DNA from: Owenia fusiformis
Taxonomy: Eukaryota > Annelida > Polychaeta > Sabellida > Oweniidae
Assembly: GCA_903813345.2 (NCBI GenBank)
Contig: CAIIXF020000001.1
Coordinates: 16,513,915 to 16,577,914, forward strand
Direction of reading: 5' to 3'
DNA: 64,000 nucleotides
This document shows, one piece after another, positions 11,400 to 23,699 of the stretch. Position numbers and translations under genes: made by a program. Numbering within the stretch: position 1 is the stretch's first letter; every line of letters starts with the position of its first letter. The notes under the pieces were generated by a model, which worked only from the letters and a program-made list of their open reading frames with translations, ran no database searches and was not told the origin of the DNA.

Positions 11400-14300
11400 G
11401 TCTAGTGCGTCAAATTATTTACTTTATTTATTCTTTACGTATTTAAATGAAGTGGAATGGACAGAAGACTTAAAATGTTGGAAGCAATGTTTCTACAAAC
11501 ATACTACTGCTAGCAATTTCTAAATAGGAATTCAGATATGTTATTTAATATGTGAATTATTGAAGATATATGATACACAACTGTCGTGTCTTATGGACGC
11601 GTCTTAATTTGAAAAGACAAACATTATACTTTTCCGGAGTTAAATGTTGACAGTGTAGGTTTATGCTTGTTAGGCGTTGTAATGAAGGCATGACCATGGT
11701 GGTGTCTAGTCTTGTTTTTCTTGCAATCACAATTCCAGGAAAAGTGTTTGTCGCGTCACTTGTCTGATTTTTTCAAGTTGGCACGCTTGTTAGTTTGTTA
11801 GTTGATACCAAGTTTTAGCGCTGATTAACTTTTGGGCGGCTATTTTGTTTTCCTTCAGTCTTGTCATCGCTATTTCAGAAAATCTTCCCATCTGGTTTTC
11901 GCGCTTACTTGGTGGTATGATTTCGATTGAGGCATGTGCCTTAATTGAATTGAATGTGTCTTGTTCTTTGTATTCCTTCTTAATGTTGCTCCGGCAAAAC
12001 AGCCCTAATTCACGTCACCATACTAGTCAATGGGCAAAAGGGCAAACGCCTGACTTTTTATCTCGAGTTATGGATTTATGTGGCCTCTCTGGCCTATCTG
12101 AGGTTCTAGAGCTATGTCTAAGCTACATTTTGATACTAAACTCAATAGGGGCCAAACAACTCCTTTTTGAAATAATTGGTCAAAAATTCACAAAAATGAA
12201 GGCAAAATTAATACGCCACCTGACTCGGAATGTTCCTTCAAATAACCCAAATAAACGGATTTTCAGAAGAAATGGCATGTTGTCATTGCAAAAAGATGAC
12301 AACTGTACCTACATACTAGCTTACTGACTCGTCATAATCACAAGTGTGTTGGGACTACATTAATTTTTCAAAACTACGGAAGTGACGTATTAAGGTATTT
12401 TGGCCTCCGCTGTTGCTTATGGTATTCTTTCATTTTCTACAATTCTGTAGTCATTGTCAATAAACCAAAATTTAATGATGAGTTCAAAGAGGAAAATTAA
12501 TCTTGTGAAGCTTGGGTGATATAAATGGATTAAATATGTATCTCAATTGTGTTTTTCTATACTTTATATTTCTGTTGTGTGCTAATGTTGTTAATGATGA
12601 AAGTAAACGGCCATCTAATATAGTTCATTTATACATTGTTAAGATATTGTTAAAACAAAGCAGAACTCATATAGAGGTAGATTAAATCACTTTAATGTAT
12701 CAATGGCATAGGGCAAGTCAAAAACCAAACAGGGACATGAATCGATCGACTAGCCAATAAAGCACATCCGAATAAAAATACATCACCTTTGACATCACAT
12801 CATTTTTCTGTCAACGTGGTAGAAATTGGGAGTAAGGATGCATTCCCTTATGTAGCATGATATATGAGCTGACATTTGCAACACATGTAGCCTAGTGATT
12901 ACTACAGACATAGACAGAGTACGTTTTACACTTCATCAGCGAACGTTACATTGATTAGCTATCGACATAAGCTGGACAAGCAAGAAAAAACATTCAATTT
13001 ACAGCCTGATTTAGCGAACCGATTTAGTACGAAACTTTCATTATGAAAGCTTTTTATAAGCAAACTGACCTCATTTCAGGTTCTATTAAACTTTTTGAGA
13101 AATAAACATTTTTTATTTCGAATTTCACTTAAAGTCAGTCAAAGATCAAATTTTAAATGTGATGTCAGACACCTGGCAACATGCAGATGCTTTAGAAAGA
13201 ATTTATTCATATTAAAGCTAGATTAGCCTTAAAACCTAAGCCACCTAAGGAATCACATAACTTTTTTAAACACAGTAAACAGCACATAGTAACTAATACA
13301 TTTTAATTTGATTGTAAGTTTACTCGATAACTAAAATATAATAACGTATTTGAACATGCTGGTTAATGAAATCATTCTAGCAATTTTTTATTTGCCCTTG
13401 TTGGTCCCCTGATTTGGGTTGTCGTGGCAATCATTTCTAATAAGATATGTATGTTGTACTAGAAAATATGTTTTGCATTATTAAATCATTGTATGTTGCA
13501 CATATCCTGGAACGACTTCAATGGAATATATTGAAAAGCAAATATTTTAGAGAAATATTACGAGAGCTTTATGCTTATCCCTCGTACTCAAATTTTTGAT
13601 GAGCACTAATTAAGCGTGCACTTAAATACAGTGCATTTATGAGAAAGGATTAGCTTGCTTCAATTTACCCCAGTATACCTTTAGGTAATTTTTGCCGTAG
13701 TATTGTTAAATATTAATTTATTAACCCAAAGGTTATACAATTCTCAACCTGTCAACCCACGCATGATCACCCAATATGTAATATGTAATTGGCCTTCAGT
13801 AACAGACGGTGACTACTAATGACTTAAGCTCTCCATCTCAGTTCCATGCGGAAGTCAAGCCATGTGATGCCAATGTTAGGTAGCCATATCATCTAGATCC
13901 CATTTTCTCCCGATGGAGAACCTATACATCCGATGCTACCCCCTGTCATTTACCTAGTCTCTCCGATCTCTTTACGATGGTATGGCCCCCGCTCCATCTA
14001 TTTTATCCTCTTTCATTTTATTTTACACATAATGCAGCAAACGTGTCGTATTCTTTCTGATATAAAAAGTTATAACAAAGGGCAACTTTGTAATCGTTCT
14101 GGAGTACGCTATTTGTATTTCAATTTAATTGATTCAAGATCGGGTCTATAGGCATCATTACCAAACAGTTTGTTATATCAATTTTCCAAAAGGAACATTA
14201 TTCAACGAAAATTAGACTAAATGGTATCTACGTATTAATATTAAACATGCACATACCATCCCGTGAAAGGATATAGAAGAGTTAAAGACCACGTCGAAAA

Positions 14301-14755
14301 GAAAATTGTCACCAAGGGCGTAGTCACGATTTAAATTCAGGCGAGGCTCATTTAAACTAAAGGAAGCATGTTACTACCTTTCACAGTGAGGCATTTGCCT
14401 CGCTTGCCTCATACCTGGATAGACCCATAGTGACTTTACTATATTTTTATTTGCATCATTCTATGTCAAGCCTAAAAATCCGACAGTTCTGATTTTATTT
14501 CAGGATAACCATACTGTAATGGTATTAATTAATTAGAGTGATTTCGTTTCACTTATTCCATTGTAATTCTGTAATAGAAAGAATATAGATGGCACTTCCT
14601 ATTTACCCAATTCTCGAATTCTGTTATACTTTTATACATACGATATAATGTTATCAGAGAAAAGAATGGAAAGGGAGACGTCTCGTTTCACAATTCCCAT
14701 TAGTATGGACAATTTGGACATAAATCTTCAATAATTCTAGGCTATATCACCATAA
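11400..14755. other. No gene seen
   Basis: Contains a 160-codon open stretch (11845-12327, first codon TTG) with no recognisable domain, plus a diverged AGGTCAA-type block at about 13135-13200. Otherwise featureless. Confidence 0.5.
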
Positions 14756-15452
14756 GCAGACGATTTTCACAGAGAACGCCCGGTGCGGATGTAATCATTT
14801 TTGAATTTGAAATCGTGATATTTCATTTACTAAACCGTATTGAGTATTTGGTTATATTCATATATGTAAGGATGATACCTAAAAAAGCAAATTAAGTAAA
14901 TAGTTGTACTTCATTCTATAGCGACGCAGTTAAGCCTTAAACCTCTCTCCAACGTATGGATTTTGACAATGCTGCTTTTATACTCCATTTACAGCCTTTA
15001 TGCAGTATTGGTGATCAAGTTACCCTGATGATACAAATTAATTTTGCATCTTGAATGTCATTTAGTTTCTGTGTAATTTCATAAAAATCTGAAAACATTA
15101 TTGGATTGTGCTTCCCCAAAACGCTAGGTGCGGATAAGCATGTTGGCAGGAACGTTATTATTTGATGATATTGTGATATTTTGTATCATGGATGGACTTG
15201 GACCACGCCAAATGGTCCTGGCACAACTAATTCTTATTTGAGCCAAAGGTGAAAGAGAAGATTTAATGGCCATTGTATCGCCATCGAATCGCCATACACA
15301 ACTATTTACACAATTTGTTTTTAATTAGTCATTATGCGCATTTATATGAAACAATTAAATATCCAACACGGCTATAAACACAGTTATAAAATAACTCATG
15401 CTAATTCCACACCAGGCGCGCATATATCCGCACCGATCGTTTTCTGAAAGCA
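14756..15452. mobile_element. Dispersed repeat, copy B, with inverted ends
   Basis: The longer copy of the family at 4905. Its left end (ACGCCCGGTGCGGATG, about 14784) and right end (ATATCCGCACCGATCGTTTT, 15426-15445) are inverted relative to each other, which marks it as a terminal-inverted-repeat element. A third CGCTAGGTGCGGAT copy at about 15122 suggests nesting. No transposase is visible. Confidence 0.55.
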
Positions 15453-16079
15453 CGGCCCACAAAGGGTGTATATTTGATCAGACAAACTCAATCATTTTTT
15501 GTAAATTGGGACTATAACACGGGTGGTCATCGAAAGATTCTTCCGGCTTGGGGAGCAAGCTATTTTTCATAAAAACACTAAGAAAAGTTTATTAATTATT
15601 TCTAACTCATGTGTCGTTCTACCAAAGAAAATGAACTATTCCATGCAATGGGTATATCATTTGCGGATAACCTTCACTTCGACTTTGAAGTCGAATAACG
15701 TTAGTAGTAAAAGCTATTAAAAACGGTGTCAGAGTATCATACTCTAAATTAAACCATTTCTTTAAACACCTTTTTAATGGCACAATACAGTGACATGATA
15801 ATTTTTACATATGTTTTCAGCATAACTTTGAAGATATTAATGCGAGAGGTGTTGTGTCTTTTTATATTTTTTTTATGAAAAAAGTAATGTTTAATTTTTT
15901 CCCTTCTGCTTGGGGGGGCATTTTTTATTTCACATTTGAAACTGCTACCCCAAGCCGGACAACAACAAAAAATTAAACGTTATTTTCTTATGAAAAAATA
16001 AAAAGGCCCAATATGATTTCATAAATACCTTCAGAAAGATACACGATGAATGAATACGATTTTATATGTTGCCATAGAG

Positions 16080-16327
16080 CATCCTCCTAAGCAGGGGTCC
16101 AGAATCCGTACCTCCTTCTTCCCCCTGCTATAACCAATTTGGAAGCACCCGACTTAACTGAATCAGGTGATCTAATTATGCGCAATGACTTATGCATGAT
16201 TTCTGTCGCAGTGTTGCGACAGCCAATCAGAATGTGAGTTCTTAAGCGGGGAAAGGGCAACTGCTTATCGCAGGGGGTATAGAGAAAGAATATATTCTGG
16301 ATATTGAAGCCCTGTGATCGGAGGATG
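16080..16327. mobile_element. MITE, CATCCTCC family, full copy
   Basis: Inverted ends CATCCTCCTAAGC and (complement) CATCCTCCGATCACAGGG. Interior GTCCAGAATCCGTACC. A deleted copy lies at 34908. No transposase. Confidence 0.6.
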
Positions 16328-16449
16328 CCATAGAGTGGAACATTTTGTTTATATGTTTGATAAATTTTAGTGTTGATATTTCTATAAAATGTATATATGG
16401 GCCATTTGTGATAGATATATATTTCCCCATTTACCACAAATGCTCTTTA

Positions 16450-19429
16450 TGGTGCCTGAAGTGCATCCATTTGAGACCTTCTATTTCATTATTTTCCCAT
16501 TTTTGAACTTTCCAGCTAGAAACCAGAAACTTTCTAATTGAAAAGGAGAATATAATACATCAGGTACTTAATGACTAATTTAATCACCTCTTATCACTTG
16601 GTCTTATTATGTCACCACAACAAATGATGACATATAGTTATGTGGACGGTGTTTGGCGTTCGGCGCCTCCCAGACGACGTTCGGAGTTTGGCATCTGTAA
16701 CAAATGACAGGTGAAGACATTTTGAATGTTAATGCCTTGTTTTATTAAGTGTTTTCCCTTTTCAATGTACAATGCTAATGACTTTGGGAGTATTGCACCG
16801 CTGATCGCAGCGGAGTTTTTAGAATTGTCAATTAATAGTTACTTGTAACTAATTTATTAGAATCTCACCTTTTATTTCTTTAAAATTGTTTTCAAGTTTA
16901 AGATACATGTATTTTCGTCTGGCTACCAACATGCCTTTTATAGTTCCTGCTTGCCAATGTCTTTCGAAGATATTTCGCGCATAAAATATTCGAAAATTGT
17001 TGTAACGCATAAAAAATATCAAACGCTGGAATGTTCACACGACTGTTTCCAAACAAAACATCTTTCGAGTCTTCATAAAGTAGGAATTGTAGTTAATAAT
17101 GAATTTCATTATCAATTGTCTCATTGTTGCATATGCATAGACTTTCGTGAAAATGTATATTGCTGATACGTCCCGTTTAAACTTTTAAAGGGAGATTTCC
17201 AGCACGGAGCTGTGATATGGCCCTATGTTCTGTTCGCGACATATTGGTCGCATAATGTTCTGGTACATTTATAGATAGCTTGAGTAGTATGTACATCTAC
17301 CCTATCTTGAGAAATTTTGAAAATACGGCAATAAATATTCAAAATGTTTATAAATTATATTATTGTTATGTATGCAAATGTGACAGTCAGATGTCAATGG
17401 TATAACATAATCGTGTGTAAGGGCAGACGCTAATCAAAACATATGTCAAGCTTGCGATTGACTTAAGATAATCAGAGTTTATCTGTGGAGTTATCTTAAC
17501 AAAACTGGATTGAAATCAATAAGCGTATGATACCAAGACTTGATAAGAGGGAAGAAGAGAGTGTGTTTCTGACGTCACTATAATATAGCACCAGAAGATA
17601 TTGACATTTCATGTATTCCATTGTATTTTCCGATGACACCATTCTAAACAAACTTACAAGAAAAATAAAGCTATCGATGTAAAATAGTTAACGATTCATT
17701 TTGTCCAATGGCAATCAATTGGGCAATGTCAATATTTGGTTTAACTAAATCGATATATCGTTTTGGGAGGGGTATATAAGAATTCCTTAAAATTGTTGGC
17801 CTACATCGATTTCTAACGTTTCTAACTTTTAACTTGAAAAAAAGCTCAATTACATTTAGGGAGATACAGGGTGTTCAGGAAATAGAGATAATAATGTCAT
17901 AGGGTTAATGTGAAATGTAATTAATTAAAGTTTTGGGAAAAACAAAATATTGATCCTGATTTGGTCCTTTGGGCAATGCTTGGCTAATGGAAAAACACAA
18001 AACAACGTCCTCGCAGCACTGGGTAAGAGCAATTTTAGAAAACCTAGATAAAAGAAGGGCGTATTAATTTGACGACGTTGCAAAAGTGGATTGGACACAA
18101 CTCACAAAAAAGTGATCTAACCTTATCTACAGAAGAGTCCAAATTATTTGAATAAACAATAAATTGAAAAGTGAAAAGTAAAGATTCTTTCTGTCCTGGA
18201 CATTTAATTGGTGTTACTTGAGATCCGTCATTAATCTGTTTTTCTTGTGGGCTATTAAGGTCGACATCAAGCCTAATCACACTATTTCACCAAAAAGGGG
18301 GGGATACCCCGGGGTTCTCAGAGATGACCATATTTTCAATTGAAATATATATATGTGTTAACCAATATTATACCTTGTTATTATTTCACGTTATGATTTC
18401 ACGTTCACGTTAAGATGGAAGGAATATACTTGCATCGATTAAAAGATCACATCGACGTGCGGTATTCGGAAACGAGGATGGTGGAAATTCGGACAAACGA
18501 GGGTGGTAAGCAAGAAAATCAAGAATCTATCTCTGCTCTTGGGTTTCTCTTACTTCAACAAAACATGTAAATTATAGCTAAATTGATTCTATTTACTGTG
18601 CATGCACATTAAAACCTGTCTAATCCGAACGCCATTGGGCTTAAAGCGTCCGGATTAGGAAGTGTTCGGATTTCGAGCTTCTTGCATCCCAAGATTCTGG
18701 ATTTTGAAAAAATCCGATTCAAATGAATTTAGCCATGCTGAAAGACCCATTATGATTGAGACCATTCGATGTTTTTTTCAAAATTTTTGATATCATATCA
18801 AATCATGATCAGTGTTAATTGAAAATATTTGAAAATATTTCTAAATTAAATGTTTTTTCTTAGTGCCTAATTAAGGTCAAGGTCAAACTTTAAAACGAAG
18901 TCAGTCATACTACTTCACTCATAACAAACAACTAATAGCTAGAATTCAATTATTTACTGTCTATGTACTATTACTTCGGTAAAATTAAACCTAATTCCCT
19001 ATATCGCTATATGGTTAGGTTTTCATGACCGTTGCGTGCGTGCTTCATTAATTACAGTCATTAAAAGAGTATGTGGAAATTATTTTAATTGATATCAAGA
19101 GCTTCAGTATCAGCTTCTTGGAATGTTTCCCAGGATCAGCTTGCTCACCTGATAAACCAATTACCTCTAAAAATTACGTGCATTGTGGACAACATATAGA
19201 CTTCCTGCAAATGAATCTTCGGATGTAAACATCTGAGATGCAGGGATGCAGCGTATATTAGAATTGAAGCTGGGCTGGCATAATTTATGTCGGTGGATGC
19301 TGGCTTACTGGTTGGCTGTAACACAATACCTTGAATGTGTTTAAAAGCCAGAGTAGAGCCAAATCAACATGAATTCGTATATGTCAATTGATGTTGTATA
19401 TTCTTTGTGGTCTGATTGAGGTTGAGGCA
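16450..19429. other. No gene seen
   Basis: Single transposon-like ends (GATACAGGGTGTTC at about 17872), a TGACGTCA palindrome at 17571 and the foldback at 18610. No exons recognised. Confidence 0.5.
18610..18720. repeat. Foldback fragment with TAATCCGAAC motif
   Basis: AACCTGTCTAATCCGAACGC, then CGTCCGGATTAGG and TGTTCGGATT, are inverted partners. They resemble the terminal repeat of a pogo/Tigger-type element, but a second end is not seen. Confidence 0.35.
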
Positions 19430-20494
19430 ATATATGTTTGATAGGTGAGAGATGGGGATACCTCGAGAGAACGGCGTGTGTATTATCGACACTAGGTGCA
19501 GATAAGAGCGGGAATATCGACCGGCAGCTGCTTATGATAATGTAGCTCCCATATTGGATTTTACAATATATTCGCTCCGTCTTGAAGTAGCTCTCTCGAC
19601 TTTAACCTCATTTTATCAGTGTTTGAGCTGGAAAACAGCATAACAGAGGCAGCTACACCGGACCGGACATATTGGATATACACCCGGAATCAAGTAAGAC
19701 CAAACAAGACAGGGATGGTTGCGTTCACGATGACTTAAGATGCTCGACCGTCTCTCTTCTGGCATACAATATTGCTTTTATTATTGCACAGCCTTCGAGT
19801 CCGCATAATTACATGTGCTATACGTTCTGTTATTAAAATCATCAATGATTTACCAATGACGGGTGCTATCTAACTATCATGTTTATATTATATCAAACGA
19901 GATGATAACAACGACTTGACAGTAGATGGTGATAATAAGCACAATGGTGACGAGGACATTCAAACAAGTGAAAAGATGTTTCTTCGGGAGAACATCCGCA
20001 TCAACATCCCCCTATCTAAAATAATATCAGCTGTGTGGCACTAACAAGAAATAAAGGATTTACAAACTAATCCACGGAATGTTGCCGCGATCAATAAGGC
20101 CAAGAATGGAGCTATTCACTCAACCCAGTATTTTATGTTGATACGTTGCCTGGTGGTGATTAGGCGAGATCTGCTAAGTGTATTTTTATCACTTTATCCT
20201 GCAACTATTTCTCTTCAAGTGTACAATCGTACAGAGCGTCTCTAAAATCAAGGTCAGTAGTTAGATGAAGCACTGTTGATGCCGGTTCAGTGTTAACAGT
20301 GCCAGGAATGGATAAATACTCCAACTGTATAGATAGATAGATACACTCGCTCGGGAGAGCTTATACACAAATCTTTCTATACATGACCATAATCCTAGAC
20401 TTACATTGATAATTCTAAATCAATTCATCACCTGAACACAACTAGTGTTTCCTCAAGAATCCACTGTAGACGTATTGTCAGCGTGTCAGTTCTG
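19430..20494. other. Non-repetitive, GC-elevated tract; possible promoter or 5' UTR of the RGS locus
   Basis: Contrasts with the AT-rich surroundings and carries no repeat family found elsewhere in the window. It ends at the candidate exon at 20495. A donor-like CAA|GTAAGACC lies at about 19693. No reading frame of length. Inference only. Confidence 0.25.
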
Positions 20495-20665
20495 ATGAAT
20501 TCACGCCACCGACATTTGCCACTTGGTCTCGAAAGTACAGAGCACGTTTTGGAAGTGTACGAGGAAACGGTAGATCGCTTACCCCGCTTGTTACAGGGTG
20601 TAGTAGAGACGGTCACGGCCTTAGTGTTATCAGACAGAGAGCTGACAAGGCACCTTTCTTCTGAG
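20495..20665 (+). CDS. Candidate upstream coding exon, possibly an alternative N-terminus of the RGS gene
   Basis: An ATG-led 57-codon open segment stands out by its higher GC content and even codon usage against AT-rich surroundings. It ends SSE at a good donor (GAG|GTAAAC) in phase 0. The RGS exon at 29769 starts exactly at an acceptor, also in phase 0, so the two can be joined without breaking frame. The peptide contains an acidic/leucine-rich helix-like stretch around residues 15-50 and no domain I recognise. Vertebrate RGS20 is known to have long N-terminal isoforms, which makes the link plausible but unproven. It could instead be an exon of an unrelated transcript. Confidence 0.35.
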
Positions 20666-20865
20666 GTAAACAGTCAGTTTTTCTCATTCTTCAATGCTGT
20701 CACCCAAAATATTATTTCACATTTTGCCACTAATCACATTGTTCAGCTATACAAGACGTAAGATGATTTGATTTAGATTTATTCGTTTTATGTAAAATCA
20801 CCTAAAAGGAGGGCTGTAGCTGTTACCATGGGTCACGATTAGTCAAGTTACAAGCCTCTGTGACT

Positions 20866-20880
20866 CCCCCCCCCCCCCCA
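20866..20880. repeat. Poly-C tract
   Basis: Homopolymer run of C. Others lie near 27656, 37957 and 60908. Confidence 0.9.
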
Positions 20881-21164
20881 CATCTACTTGACTAAACACC
20901 TTCTTGAAATGGGGGGGCGTAGCTAGACTAGGTCATGATTATCATACATGTTTGTTATTTCCTCTACAGTCCATACAGTTCATAATAGGCATCACATTCT
21001 GTTGTCTCTGCCATATTAGGTATACATAATCATAGATAAAGGTAGTCACGTGATCCCCTCTATTTGTATAACCCCAACTAGTTAATTTATCAACTGAGAT
21101 GAAAAATCTAAAAATGTTGGATTTCAAGATTTTTTCAGTCCCATGAATCCCATACATAACCTTA

Positions 21165-22094
21165 CATCTTGTTCCAAAAGTAACAGGACTGGTGCTGGCA
21201 TTTTGTCAATTCTGCACCGGGTGGCTTCAAATTTCCCAAATTGTACATTGAGGTATTGCAACTACAATTGTAAAGTTTCAGAAAAAATGATGTAATGGGG
21301 GTAGAGTTATGGTTTCTATAGTAACATGACATCACAATACCCGGGGCAACTTTTTTATGAAAATATAATATCTCTATCATTTTTATATTACTGACTAGAA
21401 AGTATCTAATTCACCTATTAAAATACAACATTTCCTGTTTGCTTTATTAGTTGCTTTGTTGTAATGGTGTTGCTATGTATCTCAGATTCAAGTATGATTA
21501 TCAATAGTAATATTCATTCAATTTTCTGGAATATCACTTTGTATAACAGTCTGCACAATTCATACCCTGCGTGCAGAGTCTAGTTAAACTACAGACGAAG
21601 CTCTCTTTTAAGAATTGAAGTAAAACGAATGCAAAGGGTACACAATTCATGGTTGGGCTTTTGAAAATACCCAATTTGAAGCCAGTCATCCACCTTAATA
21701 ACGCGCCTGCCTCATGTGTTTGAGTCATGGATACAAAGTGCTACTCTTGTTCTGACCAATGAGGAGCATATTTTTCAAAGTAGAGGATCGAGGAATATCT
21801 AATGATGTAAACCAAAATGTAATATTGTCACCAGTAGTTGCATTTCAACTTTTATATGGCATGCACAAAATGCTTAAAGTCTCTGTAACTTTCTATGAGG
21901 AATGTTGCCCCGGGTATTGTGATGTCATGTTACCATAGCAACCATAATTAACTCTACCCGAGTTTCATAATTTTTGTCGAAACTTTGCAGTATTAGTGAC
22001 AATACATGAAAGTACATTATGTAAAATTTTGAAGACGATTGGTGCATATTAAACAAAATACTACCACCAGTCCTGTTACTTTTGGAACACCCTG
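21165..22094. mobile_element. 930-bp TA-flanked element with about 210-bp terminal inverted repeats
   Basis: The right end reads, inverted, CAGGGTGTTCCAAAAGTAAC, and the left end CATCTTGTTCCAAAAGTAAC. Similarity continues through AGGACTGGTG and, about 130-200 bp in, GTAGAGTTA...AACATGACATCACAATACCC...GGGGCAAC on both sides. TA lies on each side, as for Tc1/mariner targets. The interior has no recognisable transposase. Confidence 0.8.
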
Positions 22095-22290
22095 TATACC
22101 TCTGGTGTTATTAGTTACTTGATATCCACGGTCAGGTCCTGAACGTGTAGCAATACTTGCATGTAATCTGAGAAAGATTCAATATATTTTACGTCAATGA
22201 TGTCTCTTTCTTTTCGATTCATTTTTACGTAGTAGACTAAGTAGAGTCACACATCAATTTATTAACGCTCTATTTAGGGTATTTTATTTA

Positions 22291-22449
22291 CAGTAAAACC
22301 TGACTTAGTGAACACCTCTCTCTGGTGTTCACCCTTCCTCCGCACATATACTCTACTAACTTCTGTATAAATTACCCTTTCTATTGTGAACACCTACCAA
22401 TACTGTGTTTTTCCTTTGCAAAAATGTTCAATATACACAGGTTTTACTG
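22291..22449. mobile_element. 159-bp pogo/Tigger-type MITE
   Basis: The ends CAGTAAAACCTG and CAGGTTTTACTG are perfect 12-bp inverted repeats with TA on each side. CTTAGTGAACACCTC next to the left end and its partial complement (TGTGAACACC) inside are typical of pogo-like termini. Confidence 0.8.
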
Positions 22450-22519
22450 TATGCAACAAGTCATTCTCGCACTAAGAAGGGTACTTAAGCTACTTAAAGC
22501 CATTCTTTGATTATTTAGG

Positions 22520-23690
22520 CTATACTACTTTAGTTACGCATCAGACAATTCTCACACGAATCAGGGTCCTTAAGTCACACATCAAATCATCACCTCAATA
22601 AACAGGGTCCTTTAGTCATACATAATGCCATCCTCACTCTATGTGGGGTTATATTTTGTGTTAAACCATTCTCATATTACCAGGCTCCTTTAGTTACGCA
22701 CCAGGCCATCCTCATGCTATGTAGAGTCATATTATGCGTTAGGCTATTTCGTACTACCAGGGTCCTTTAGTCATGCATCAAGCCATCCTCATACCACACA
22801 GGGTTATATTATGCGTTAAGTCATTTTACCCTTTTTACGCATCAAGCCATCCGCAGATTATTCAAAGGTCCCTTTAGTTACCCATCAAGCCATCCTAAAA
22901 CTATATGTATGTTCTCTTTTTACGCAACAAGTCATTCTCATATTATGTAGGCCCCTTTAGTTACCAACCAAGTCATCATCATACTATGTATGGTCCCCTT
23001 TTACGCAACAACCCATCCTCACACTTTGTAGGCAACTTAACTTATAAATCAACCAATCCTCATACTATGTATGACATTATGTAGATTACTTAGTTACCAA
23101 CCAAACCACCATTATCATACTATGTATGGTCCCTTTTTTCGCATCAAGCCAACCTCGCATTATGTAGGCTCCTTTGGTTACCCCTCGAGCCATCGTCATA
23201 CTATGTATGGTCCTTTTTTACGCATCAAGCCATCCTGAAGCTTCGTAGGCCCCTTTAGTTACCAGTCAAGCCATCGTCATGCTATATATGGTCCCTTTTA
23301 CGCATCAAGCCACGCTGATATTACGTAGGCCCATTTAGTTACCCATGAAGCCATTTTATACTATGTATGGTCCCGTTTTACGCACCAAGCCATTCTGGCA
23401 TTATGTAGGTCCTTTAACTACCAACCAAGCCACCATTATCATACTATGTATGGTCCCTTTTTCGCATCAAGCCACCCTCGCCTTACATAGGCCCCTTCAG
23501 TTATCTGGCAAGCCATCCTTATACTATGTACATGCATGGTACCTTTTTTACGCATTAAGCCATCCCCACTTTATGTATGCCCTTGTTTACCCATCAATCC
23601 ATCCTCATTCTATGTAGGCCCCTCAAACCATCCCCCCACTTTGTATCATTTGCAACATGTCAACCCCTCCTTATAATATGAAGGATCCCT
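22520..23690. repeat. Alternating tandem repeat, basic unit 39-42 bp
   Basis: Two unit types mostly alternate: one with TTTTTACGCATCAAGCCATCC and one with CCTTTAGTTACC-ACCAAGCCA. Each is followed by TCATACTATGTA(T/G)G. Roughly 28 units, better conserved towards the centre and decayed at both edges. Confidence 0.85.
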
Positions 23691-23699
23691 GGGTTACGC

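Noticed and set aside
11845-12327. 160-codon open frame on the plus strand
   Set aside because: Starts with TTG, shows no domain, no signal peptide and no splice partners; length is possible by chance in 64 kb.
22520-23690. CRISPR-like array
   Set aside because: Repeats are imperfect and continuous, without unique spacers, in an animal nuclear context.
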